Below the pieces are notes generated by a model, which was not told the DNA's origin, did not search any database, and saw only the letters and a program-made list of their open reading frames with translations. Below are positions 52,631 to 60,364 of a DNA stretch of 64,000 nucleotides, one piece after another (the stretch's first letter is position 1; each line of letters starts with the position of its first letter). This stretch comes from JBEPTX01 sp041691795. Its GTDB lineage: Bacteria > Patescibacteriota > Saccharimonadia > Saccharimonadales > Saccharimonadaceae. The position numbers and the translations under genes were made by a program. The stretch spans positions 248,001-312,000 of the forward strand of contig JBEPTX010000001.1 in NCBI GenBank assembly GCA_041691795.1, read 5' to 3'.

Positions 52631-52703
52631 TGTGATCCCCTTTTGTTACTTTAGTATAGCGCACTGGGCGCCCGAAATACGAGCGCCCAGATATGCAATT
52701 TGT

Positions 52704-53327
52704 TTAGCTCTTTGGCATCAACACACTGTCGATAACGTGTGTTACACCGTTGCTACTGATAACATCAGCGGTTTCAACAGCAGCTTTGCCACCCATAGCG
52801 TCCTGGATCCAGATAGTATCACCATCTAGAACAGGTTTGAGAACTTGACCCTGAACTGTTGTCAGTGTCTCGCCCTTTGCAGCCATAGCCTTTAGCGCTG
52901 CACTGGTGTATGTTCCAGACACAACGTGGTAGGTAAGGATGTTCGCAAGTGCAGCTTTGTTGGCTGGTTCTTGCAAGCTTGCAACCGTTGCAGCAGGCAG
53001 TTTACCAAATGCATTGTTGTCTGGCCCAAAGACCGTGAATGGTCCTGTGCCTTTTAGTGTGTCGACAAGATCAGCGAGTTTAACCAAGCTTACCAATGTC
53101 GTGACATTGCTCGCACCCGCAGCATTGTCAACAATATCCTTGTTGCGAACCATCAACGCACCACCTACGGTAACGCCGTCTTTGTTTGCAGCAACTGTCG
53201 TCGTTGGAGCTTTCATTGCATCACCTGAATTATTCATGTGACCAACAGCGTAACCGATGCCGCCACCGACAAGCATACCGAGAACGACAGCAACAACTAC
53301 TGTTACCATTTTATAATTTGATTCCAT
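52704..53327 (-). CDS. Fasciclin-domain surface protein
   Basis: 207 residues. N-terminal membrane helix (about 7-27), then a fasciclin (FAS1) domain with NVTTLVSLVKLADLVDTLKGTGPFTVFGPDNNAFG, LTYHVVSGTYTS and a C-terminal GVTHVIDSVLMPK. Cell-adhesion fold. AAAGGAGGG precedes the ATG. It diverges from the MarR gene, which probably regulates it. Confidence 0.9.
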   Translation of the reverse strand: MESNYKMVTVVVAVVLGMLVGGGIGYAVGHMNNSGDAMKAPTTTVAANKDGVTVGGALMVRNKDIVDNAAGASNVTTLVSLVKLADLVDTLKGTGPFTVFGPDNNAFGKLPAATVASLQEPANKAALANILTYHVVSGTYTSAALKAMAAKGETLTTVQGQVLKPVLDGDTIWIQDAMGGKAAVETADVISSNGVTHVIDSVLMPKS

Positions 53328-53378
53328 GGAACCCTCCTTTGGATGAACATTACGTTCAACTCATTAGTTATTTATAGT

Positions 53379-53416
53379 GTTAAGTTATTCAAGATACTTT
53401 ACTTAATTAACTTAAC
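53379..53416. promoter_or_regulatory. Inverted repeat between fasciclin and marR genes
   Basis: GTTAAGTTA (53379-53387) and TAACTTAAC (53408-53416) form a perfect 9-bp dyad in the divergent promoter region, the usual kind of MarR operator. There is also a nearby AT-rich core. Autoregulation and control of the fasciclin gene are inferred. Confidence 0.5.
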
Positions 53417-53473
53417 TTGTTACTATAGTAATATAGAAATAGACCAAGTGTCAACGAATTTACAAATAATCAT

Positions 53474-53926
53474 ATGAAAAAAGATATTTCCCAGATCACG
53501 ACTTACCAATCCGGCGTTATGCAGTCCACTGCACATCGGATTTTGACGCGTATCAAAACCGAATATCTTTCCCAGTATGGTCTCACCTCGATGCAATGGT
53601 TCATCATCGGCTATGCCTACGATGCTGGCAGCGCCGGAATTCGTCTGAATGACCTGATGAAAATCCTAGATACAACCATGCCTTTCATCACGACAACGGT
53701 AAATCATCTAGAGGCCAAGGGAATCCTACAAAAAGTCAGCGACACGTCTGATAGTCGCGTCAAAATCGCCCGACTTTCACCCGATTATTACGCAACTGTC
53801 GAGGAAATCGAGACTGGCCTACGCGAAGAATTACGCACGCGATTGTACCGCGAAGATCACATCACTCGCGACGAATTACAGATGTATATTGCGGTTCTGG
53901 CCAAGATCAATCAGGCGAATAAGTAA
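53474..53926 (+). CDS. MarR family transcription regulator
   Basis: 150 residues with the winged-helix order of MarR: YGLTSMQWFIIGYAY, GIRLNDLMKILDTTMPFITTTVNHLEAKGIL and SDTSDSRVKIARLSPDYY. DNA-binding motifs intact. Ligand unknown. It diverges from the fasciclin/dipZ side and could regulate surface or redox genes. Confidence 0.9.
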   Translation: MKKDISQITTYQSGVMQSTAHRILTRIKTEYLSQYGLTSMQWFIIGYAYDAGSAGIRLNDLMKILDTTMPFITTTVNHLEAKGILQKVSDTSDSRVKIARLSPDYYATVEEIETGLREELRTRLYREDHITRDELQMYIAVLAKINQANK

Positions 53927-53956
53927 CTACTCTACCCGAACGGAGATTTGTTAGCT

Positions 53957-55183
53957 TCAGCCGGTAGGATCTGGCTTATCTTCTTCTTGCTCCCTCACAT
54001 TGATACCGACATTCAGTAATAGCGTACATAGCGAACCGACAATAACTATTGATAGGATCATATCTTGACCAAACTGGCCAACCAACTGCAGCGCCGTAAA
54101 AATACCGATGCCGCTCCCAACCCCCATCGTCGTCGTCGCAATCGACAGGACTGATGATCGTATTGCGCTCGGCGCGTGTTTGTTGATATACAAATTGAGA
54201 TTTGGAAGCGTTAGACCGGAGATAGCACCCATGACTAATGGAGCAAGATATACTACCGGTATGCGCAGGAACTCAAGCAGCAAAGCTGTGATGATAATCC
54301 CACCAATGGTTATTGAATTTATGGCGTGGGCAGAAAGTTTATTCGGTAATTTACGCATTGCCAGTGTGCCAAGCGCCGAAAACAGGGATATTGCAGCAAA
54401 CAAATAGCCAAGTTCGATCGAGGACACACCGAATTGAAGATAATACGGCTGATAATACGTAAAAATGTAATCGCCCCAAATACTTATCAACGCAACAATT
54501 AGCGTGAATTTTATCAAGCCACGATTGGATGTGAATACCTTAAGGGCCGAGCGACTCAGCTGAATAGTCGATTTTTGTTCCAATTGCTCTTCGACTTTTG
54601 GCGAAAATCGCATCGCCAACCCCGCAGCCAACGCCAAGATGAGTGAGATGACCGTCAATAGATATGGAAGCGTGGGGTGCACAGCGTAGGCAATACCACC
54701 AGCTATACTAGCAAGAATTCTCCCACCATATGAGTATGCGAGCGCGGTTGCATTGGCATGTTGATAGTACCGTTTGTGCCCCAACTCACTCGCCTGTTCA
54801 TACAGCAAGGCTGTAACAGTATTACTCACTAGCGCCATGCCCAACCCAATCACAAGTGATGAGAGTAGTAGTAACGGATAGTCCTTGACGAATATGAAAG
54901 GAGTCGTGCCAACTATCTGCAGCACGAGACCAGTAACAAATATGCGTTTTCTTCCATATTTATCTGCCAAAATACCGCCGACAAAATCGAGTGCAAGCGA
55001 CAAGCACCATGCCACCAAGAAGAACGAGCCAGCCTGGAGATATGATAAATGAAGATATTCCCTACCGAACAGAATATAGATTGGAATTGTAAACAGAGCG
55101 CCCGTAAAAAAGTTGGTGGCGCAAAAAAGGCGAAAATTCCTTTTTAATATAGCGGGTATGACTTTGTGTTCCTCAGGTGTCAT
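53957..55183 (-). CDS. Major facilitator superfamily transporter
   Basis: 408 residues with about 12 membrane helices; GGILADKYGRKRIFVTG is the A-motif between helices 2 and 3. Substrate unknown, drug efflux is typical. The ATG at 55183 is preferred; TATACT lies 10 nt upstream. An alternative start at 55240 lies in sequence that is part of the tRNA-Lys trailer. Confidence 0.88.
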   Translation of the reverse strand: MTPEEHKVIPAILKRNFRLFCATNFFTGALFTIPIYILFGREYLHLSYLQAGSFFLVAWCLSLALDFVGGILADKYGRKRIFVTGLVLQIVGTTPFIFVKDYPLLLLSSLVIGLGMALVSNTVTALLYEQASELGHKRYYQHANATALAYSYGGRILASIAGGIAYAVHPTLPYLLTVISLILALAAGLAMRFSPKVEEQLEQKSTIQLSRSALKVFTSNRGLIKFTLIVALISIWGDYIFTYYQPYYLQFGVSSIELGYLFAAISLFSALGTLAMRKLPNKLSAHAINSITIGGIIITALLLEFLRIPVVYLAPLVMGAISGLTLPNLNLYINKHAPSAIRSSVLSIATTTMGVGSGIGIFTALQLVGQFGQDMILSIVIVGSLCTLLLNVGINVREQEEDKPDPTG

Positions 55184-55242
55184 TACTGTGGTAAGTATAT
55201 CAGAGATGTTATTGTGACTAGGCCGATCGCGAGTACGCATTT

Positions 55243-55255
55243 GGGGTCAAGTCTC
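55243..55255 (-). repeat. Inverted copy of the tRNA-Lys(CUU) T-arm
   Basis: The minus strand carries GACTTGACCCC, complementary to the T-arm of tRNA-Lys(CUU) except for one missing base. It lies 12 nt beyond the CCA hairpin, at the spacing expected of a reversed 3' end. Confidence 0.55.
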
Positions 55256-55266
55256 ACAAATCTCTG

Positions 55267-55308
55267 CCAAATGAAAACACCTACGGCGAGGTAGGTGTTT
55301 TCATTTGG
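55267..55308 (-). terminator. Hairpin containing the CCA end of tRNA-Lys(CUU)
   Basis: Perfect 18-bp stem (55267-55284 with 55291-55308), 6-nt loop, whose 5' arm begins with the encoded CCA. T-rich arm; no separate T-tract. Confidence 0.75.
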
Positions 55309-55382
55309 AGGGCCAGCGGGGACTTGAACCCCGGACACCCTGCTTAAGAGGCAGGTGCTCTAACCAGCTGAGCTACTGGCCC
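55306..55382 (-). tRNA. tRNA-Lys(CUU)
   Basis: Full cloverleaf: acceptor GGGCCAG/CTGGCCC, D arm GCTC/GAGC, anticodon stem CCTGC/GCAGG with loop CTCTTAA (anticodon CUU), T stem CGGGG/CCCCG, discriminator U and encoded CCA. Preceded by a 140-bp module with a copy of its own first 18 nt. Confidence 0.97.
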
Positions 55383-55522
55383 ATAGTTATGTGTAGGTTT
55401 GGAAGGTGCTGCTCGTAGAACATAATGCATATCCAGAGTGTGGTTAGAGCACCTGGTGCTTCATTATGATTTTACTCGGTACGATCCTGAGGATCGACCT
55501 CGGGCAGCTGAGCTACTGGCCC
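55383..55522 (-). repeat. Decoy/antisense 5' module of tRNA-Lys(CUU)
   Basis: Same plan as at 9767: an exact copy of the tRNA's first 18 nt (55522-55505 on the minus strand), a hairpin (CGATCC/GGATCG) and a perfect 15-nt antisense to the D-arm (55441-55455) within 122 nt. Exactly 140 nt separates the copy from the tRNA. Confidence 0.85.
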
Positions 55523-55539
55523 GTCAATTACGGTTATTG

Positions 55540-55568
55540 ATTGTAGCTTATTATCTCTGTAATATCAA
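55540..55568 (-). promoter_or_regulatory. Promoter of the tRNA-Lys(CUU) transcript
   Basis: TTGATA (55563-55568) and TACAAT (55540-55545) on the minus strand, 17 bp apart, 17 nt before the 18-nt copy. As at 9932, transcription would begin upstream of the decoy. Confidence 0.7.
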
Positions 55569-55590
55569 GCTTTTGCCTGATTGGACGAGA

Positions 55591-57159
55591 CTAATTAAGC
55601 TCGTCTTTTTTGCTACTGATAAACACGCCCCATTGTTGAACCAAACGAATGACGGTTTTTAGTGGCAGTTCGATGACCATATCTAGTACCAGCGCGACGA
55701 TGTTTACCTTGGCGTATTTCTCGCTCATCCAACGACCAACGACAACGAATGGGAGGTACAAAAAGTCTCTCATCAGTGTCAAACCATTCTGACGCGCGTC
55801 GACGGCTTCGATTTCGCGAATCATACGGCTCAGACGGAACCCTAGGAAACTAGCGGTCGATAGGAAAACAAAGAAGATCAGCAGATGGAGTGCCGAGAAG
55901 CCGATGCTCCACAGACTCCAGGCAACGAAGCCAAAGACGATAAGCATCACAAAGGTATAAATACTGTTGAATGTACCGACATATTGGCTGCGGCTTTCGT
56001 TGCGCGTGAGAGTAACCGTGTCTGCTTGCGCATACAGCAGCGCATCGGCCCGATTGGTCAGTGCCCTAGTGTTGGCCGGGCCAGGCAATACCAATGTTAG
56101 ACGCAGCAGTATCATGTAAACAGGTGGGAAGAACAGATTAATAATCAGTGGTAACCAAACGATATCGCCGTGTATAACGTAATCATACGGCACTTCAATC
56201 GACAGCCCAATCACGAATTTGGTAATGATCAAGAACAGCACACTTTTGATAATACCTTTGTTAATTCGGTCGTTCATTTGGGTGTATTCAGCGGTGATTT
56301 GCTGTTCGTAATGTTGCAGGAAATTATGTGGTGATTCCAAAAGTTTTGGCAGATCATCAACGGTATCAACCATGCGCCATAGTACACGCAGTGGCGCACC
56401 ACGACGGTTGACGACACGGACTAATTTGTCAGCTGTATCAGCCTCGATCATGGCGTCAATTTGCTTGTTGGTCTCAATATAATGTTCAAAGTTTTCTGGT
56501 GTCTGGCGATAACGCCCCAGCAGTGCGTGACGGATTGTTGCATTATCGGTTTTTAGTAGCACTCGGTACACAGCAACCAGTAATGACACTTCGTAATCTT
56601 TGGGATCTTTGCCGTGGAATAATTTCCTTTTGTCGATCGAACCAACGAAATGTTCGTAAGCAAATTGTGCAAATACCGTCCGTTTGCCATGGTCACGAAT
56701 CAGCGATTCTACCTCTACGGCTAGCTGCGCAGTTGCCCATTCTTCGCCACGTGCCTGAATCGTCGACGAACGCAAAATACGACGGTATGCCGCGTAGTAA
56801 ACTGTCGCAAGTCGGCTCATTTCGTCGACGGTTGTTGCAGCAATATGATCGTTCGGAATGTATTCAGCAAGTGTCAGCTCAATAATTAATTCTTCGCCAC
56901 TTTTACCAATTCGTTCATCGTCACGTGACATAAATAGTCGTCGATAAAAACGACGAATCGCACGTTGTAGCAGCAAATCTTCTTCGGTATATTCGGCAGC
57001 GTTTCGTAATTGTTCAAACGCAGCCGTGAGTGTTCGTCCCGCACCAACGACATGAACTTTTTCTTGGCGCTCCTGACGAGTGATGCGTGCATCAGAATGC
57101 TTCTGGACGTGTCCCAGCGCATCAGCAAATTTTTGGCCAATTTGGTTAAGGTTATTCAT
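55591..57159 (-). CDS. Membrane protein, unknown function
   Basis: 522 residues. The first ~320 are soluble, helical and highly charged. Then four or five membrane helices (about 325-345, 350-370, 420-440, 447-465) with charged loops, and a C-terminal helix. Not recognised, but it looks conserved in style with CPR proteins. It starts 17 nt after tRNA-Arg(UCG) and is probably co-transcribed with it. Confidence 0.7.
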   Translation of the reverse strand: MNNLNQIGQKFADALGHVQKHSDARITRQERQEKVHVVGAGRTLTAAFEQLRNAAEYTEEDLLLQRAIRRFYRRLFMSRDDERIGKSGEELIIELTLAEYIPNDHIAATTVDEMSRLATVYYAAYRRILRSSTIQARGEEWATAQLAVEVESLIRDHGKRTVFAQFAYEHFVGSIDKRKLFHGKDPKDYEVSLLVAVYRVLLKTDNATIRHALLGRYRQTPENFEHYIETNKQIDAMIEADTADKLVRVVNRRGAPLRVLWRMVDTVDDLPKLLESPHNFLQHYEQQITAEYTQMNDRINKGIIKSVLFLIITKFVIGLSIEVPYDYVIHGDIVWLPLIINLFFPPVYMILLRLTLVLPGPANTRALTNRADALLYAQADTVTLTRNESRSQYVGTFNSIYTFVMLIVFGFVAWSLWSIGFSALHLLIFFVFLSTASFLGFRLSRMIREIEAVDARQNGLTLMRDFLYLPFVVVGRWMSEKYAKVNIVALVLDMVIELPLKTVIRLVQQWGVFISSKKDELN

Positions 57160-57176
57160 TCAATCAATTCGTTTCT

Positions 57177-57253
57177 TGGTGCACCCGGTAGGATTCGAAC
57201 CTACGACACCTGGTTCCGAAGACCAGTGCTCTAATCCACTGAGCTACGGGTGC
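57177..57253 (-). tRNA. tRNA-Arg(UCG)
   Basis: Cloverleaf: acceptor GCACCCG/CGGGTGC, D arm GCTC/GAGC, anticodon stem CTGGT/ACCAG with loop CTTCGGA (anticodon UCG, reads CGA), T stem GTAGG/CCTAC, discriminator A and encoded CCA. No CCA hairpin or antisense T-arm follows; the membrane-protein gene starts 17 nt on. Confidence 0.95.
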
Positions 57254-57329
57254 ACATATTTTCACCACACTAGGGCAAAATCATATATCATTGTACCACC
57301 GGGGAGGGTTTTAGGCTATAATGGCGGTA

Positions 57330-58358
57330 ATGGATATCAAAATAAACATACCACTCAAGGATTACACGACAATGCGCCTGGGCGGAAACGCTCGTTTCAT
57401 TGCCGAAGCACACAATCTAGACGAATTAGCCGCACTGTACGCCAACGCAAAAAAATTAAGCCAACCGATCTTCGTTCTCGGTGGCGGAAGCAACATGATC
57501 ATCCCCGATCAGGGCTTTAACGGCTTGGTCATCTGCATTCGTATCCCTGGGTTCGAAATTATCAGTGACGACGAAGATACGACTGTTATCAAGGTCGGCG
57601 CTGGCGAAATATGGGATTCAGTCGTCAAACGCACAGTTGATATGAATTTGACCGGTATCGAGGCACTCTCGGCCATCCCTGGCACCACTGGTGGTGCACC
57701 TGTTCAAAATATCGGTGCATACGGCCAAGAAGTCGCCGATGCGATCGTATCAGTCGAAGCCTATGACGTTCAAACTGGTGCGTTTGTCCGGTTAGAAAAC
57801 AGCGATTGTGGATTTTCGTACCGTCACAGTATTTTCCGCGGTAGCGAACAGGGCCGTTATACAATTACCTCTGTCACGATGCGACTTTTCAAAGCCAATC
57901 CTGCTCCTCCATTCTACGAATCCCTGCAAAAATACCTCGACGAAAACAACATCACCGATTACACACCGACTGTTATTCGCGATGCAGTCATCACTATTCG
58001 TAGCGACAAACTCCCCGACCCTGCCCAATTACCCAACGCTGGCTCATTTTTTAAAAACGCCATCATCGAGAGTTGGCAAGTCGACCAATTACACCAGCAG
58101 TACCCTGATATGCCTGCCTATGAAATGGACAAAGAACATTACAAAGTCCCAAGTGGCTGGTTGATCCAAGAGGCTGGATTTAAGGGTGAATTGCTGCATG
58201 GTATGCGCGTTCATACCGGAAACGCGCTTGTTCTGATTAACGAGTCCGCCACAGGATATGCCGACCTGGCTGCTGCCCGCGAAGAGATCATTAATGCCGT
58301 ACGTGATCAGTTCCAAATTACGATTGAGCAAGAACCCCTTGAAATGCCTGTCTTCTAA
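57330..58358 (+). CDS. murB: UDP-N-acetylenolpyruvoylglucosamine reductase
   Basis: FAD enzyme that reduces UDP-GlcNAc-enolpyruvate to UDP-MurNAc, second step after MurA. 342 residues. FAD loop LGGGSNMIIPD, GIEALSAIPGTTGGAPVQNIGAYGQE, YRHSIFR, and the catalytic Ser in PNAGSFFKN. The ATG at 57330 is chosen: TATAAT (57317-57322) overlaps an earlier ATG and leaves 7 nt to this one, so the message is leaderless. Confidence 0.97.
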   Translation: MDIKINIPLKDYTTMRLGGNARFIAEAHNLDELAALYANAKKLSQPIFVLGGGSNMIIPDQGFNGLVICIRIPGFEIISDDEDTTVIKVGAGEIWDSVVKRTVDMNLTGIEALSAIPGTTGGAPVQNIGAYGQEVADAIVSVEAYDVQTGAFVRLENSDCGFSYRHSIFRGSEQGRYTITSVTMRLFKANPAPPFYESLQKYLDENNITDYTPTVIRDAVITIRSDKLPDPAQLPNAGSFFKNAIIESWQVDQLHQQYPDMPAYEMDKEHYKVPSGWLIQEAGFKGELLHGMRVHTGNALVLINESATGYADLAAAREEIINAVRDQFQITIEQEPLEMPVF

Positions 58359-58373
58359 TCTGTTAGAAAATGC

Positions 58374-58402
58374 TTGCAAACATAAGCACGTTTGTGTATA
58401 GT
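58374..58402 (+). promoter_or_regulatory. Pilin gene promoter
   Basis: TTGCAA (58374-58379) and TATAGT (58397-58402) are 17 bp apart, 42 nt before the pilin ATG. Unlike most nearby genes this one has a real leader with AGGGGG. Confidence 0.75.
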
Positions 58403-58443
58403 ACAAACCAGAAGTAACATTTAATTAGGGGGCATTCATAAAA

Positions 58444-58944
58444 ATGAGTCTTCAAAATATAAAAAAAATGAAATCGGACAAGGGTTTCACGATCGTTGAG
58501 CTCTTGATTGTGATTGTCGTCATTGGTATCTTGGCAGCAATTGTGATCGTGGCTTATCAAGGTGTAACAGCGCGTGCAAACGCAACGAAGGCACAAACAA
58601 ACGCTGCACAAACTCAAAAGGTTGTTGAAGCAATCGCAAGTGGCAATAATGGTATCTACCCACAAATTCAAACTGACTTCTCGGGTAGTACAACTGCCAA
58701 ATTGCCTTCAGGTGTTGGCATCCTTGTTGGTTCGGCACCAGTTAGCCCGAACGTCACCGGTTCGGTCAATGCAGGTAACGGTACTGTCATCGTTGACTAT
58801 AAAGTCTGTGGTGCGGGCGCAGGTTACCAGATCACTTTCTGGGATTACTCACTCGCTACTCCAGCCGAAACGACTTTGACGAGTGGTGCCGGTAAATTCT
58901 TCAGCGGTGGCTCACAGACCGCTTGTGTAGTTCCAGCATCATAG
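58444..58944 (+). CDS. Type IV pilin/pseudopilin
   Basis: 166 residues. A short leader ends in the prepilin peptidase site KGFTIVELL, then an N-terminal hydrophobic alpha helix (VELLIVIVVIGILAAIVIVAY), and a beta head with two Cys (about 121 and 162) that may form a disulfide. It would assemble a type IV pilus or pseudopilus, needing a PilD, PilB and PilC not in this window. Saccharibacteria use type IV pili for twitching on hosts; known for the group. Confidence 0.92.
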   Translation: MSLQNIKKMKSDKGFTIVELLIVIVVIGILAAIVIVAYQGVTARANATKAQTNAAQTQKVVEAIASGNNGIYPQIQTDFSGSTTAKLPSGVGILVGSAPVSPNVTGSVNAGNGTVIVDYKVCGAGAGYQITFWDYSLATPAETTLTSGAGKFFSGGSQTACVVPAS

Positions 58945-58961
58945 GACAATAACTAGCAATT

Positions 58962-58993
58962 AAATATCCACCCTACGGGGTGGATATTTTTAT
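58962..58993 (+). terminator. Pilin terminator
   Basis: A stem of nine or more pairs (ATATCCACCC/GGGTGGATAT) with a TACG loop and a T-run. It lies 18 nt after the pilin stop and would also serve the convergent glyA. Confidence 0.9.
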
Positions 58994-59016
58994 GTTCACA
59001 ATTACTTATTACTTAT

Positions 59017-60294
59017 CTACTGATCACTTGGCAGTGGGAAATCAAGCACAAATGCTTTGACTTCCTCATGCAGTTTTGCCAAGGTTTCTGGATCATCACG
59101 TGCATCAATAGCTTGTTTCATCCAATCTGCCAGCTGCGCCATGTGTTCCTCGCGTAGGCCGCGTGTTGTAATCGCAGGTGTACCCAATCGGATACCACTA
59201 GGACGAAATGGCGGTAATGGATCATCAGCCACGCTATTGGCATTCAGCGTCAGACCAATTTTATCGAGTGCTTTTTCGACAACTTTACCATCAATACCAA
59301 AACTTTTGTTAACATCAGCCAAAATCAAATGGTTACTTGTACCACCGGTAATCAGCTGAAAACCACGTTTTTTCATTTCATCGGCAAGCACGGCCGCGTT
59401 TTTTACAATCTGGGCCGCATATTCCCTAAATTCAGGTTTCAAGGCTTCACCAAAGGCAACTGCCTTGGCAGCAATCACATGTTCGTGCGGACCGCCCTGC
59501 ATGCCAGGGAAAATCGAACGGTCAATGAGTGTCGGAATATTTTCGAGTGTTTTTTCAGGGGCTTTCAGAGGATTACCCACAACACCCTTACTCAGAATCA
59601 GTCCACCACGTGGTCCACGCAGTGTCTTGTGTGTCGTCGTTGTAATGACATGGAATCCATAATCAAACGGATTCTTAGCAGCACCACCCACAATCAATCC
59701 AGCAATGTGTGCCATGTCGGCCATCAAAAGCGCACCAACCTCGTTACCAATCTCGGCAAACTTGGCATAATCCAGTTCTCTAGGATAGGCGCTAAATCCA
59801 GCCAAAATAATCTTTGGTTTGTGCGTTAGTGCAAGCTGACGTAGTTCTTCATAGTCAATTTCACCAGTTGAAACGTCTTTCATCTTGTAACGGATGAAGT
59901 TGTATAAATGCGCGCTACGAGTTACTGGCGCGCCATGTGTCAGATGTCCACCATGCGACAAATCCATCGCAAGAACTGTATCACCTGGCTCTAACCATGC
60001 ACTATAGACGGCTTCGTTGGCTGGAGCACCAGAGTGCGGTTGGACGTTCGCGTGATCAGCTTTAAACAGCTCTTTTGCACGGTCAATGGCAAGTTGTTCC
60101 ACTTGATCGGTGAATTCTTGACCCCCGTAATATCGCCTACCAGGGTAACCTTCGGAGTACTTATTGGTGAAAATACTACCCAGAGCCGTCAGCACGTCTC
60201 GTGAGACATAATTCTCGCTAGGAATAAGCTCTAGACCCTCGCGTTCACGTTTTTCTTCGCCCGCAATTAAATCAGCAACTTGCGTATCTTGCAT
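59017..60294 (-). CDS. glyA: Serine hydroxymethyltransferase
   Basis: PLP enzyme that converts serine and THF to glycine and methylene-THF. 425 residues. PLP lysine in TTTTHKTLRGPRGG, active-site SGAPANEAVYSA and QGGPHEHVIAAKAV. Full length. The ATG at 60294 is chosen since AAGGAGG is just upstream; an ATG at 60315 lies before it. With folD it feeds the one-carbon pool. Confidence 0.98.
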   Translation of the reverse strand: MQDTQVADLIAGEEKREREGLELIPSENYVSRDVLTALGSIFTNKYSEGYPGRRYYGGQEFTDQVEQLAIDRAKELFKADHANVQPHSGAPANEAVYSAWLEPGDTVLAMDLSHGGHLTHGAPVTRSAHLYNFIRYKMKDVSTGEIDYEELRQLALTHKPKIILAGFSAYPRELDYAKFAEIGNEVGALLMADMAHIAGLIVGGAAKNPFDYGFHVITTTTHKTLRGPRGGLILSKGVVGNPLKAPEKTLENIPTLIDRSIFPGMQGGPHEHVIAAKAVAFGEALKPEFREYAAQIVKNAAVLADEMKKRGFQLITGGTSNHLILADVNKSFGIDGKVVEKALDKIGLTLNANSVADDPLPPFRPSGIRLGTPAITTRGLREEHMAQLADWMKQAIDARDDPETLAKLHEEVKAFVLDFPLPSDQ

Positions 60295-60364
60295 ACCAGC
60301 CTCCTTCGTTTTCACTATTATAGCATTATTGACAATATATCATGTATGATATAAAATTATTCGT

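Noticed and set aside
52664..52690. Inverted repeat CTGGGCGC/GCGCCCAG as fasciclin terminator
   Set aside because: No T-run in either direction, so not listed as a terminator; it may still shape the mRNA end.
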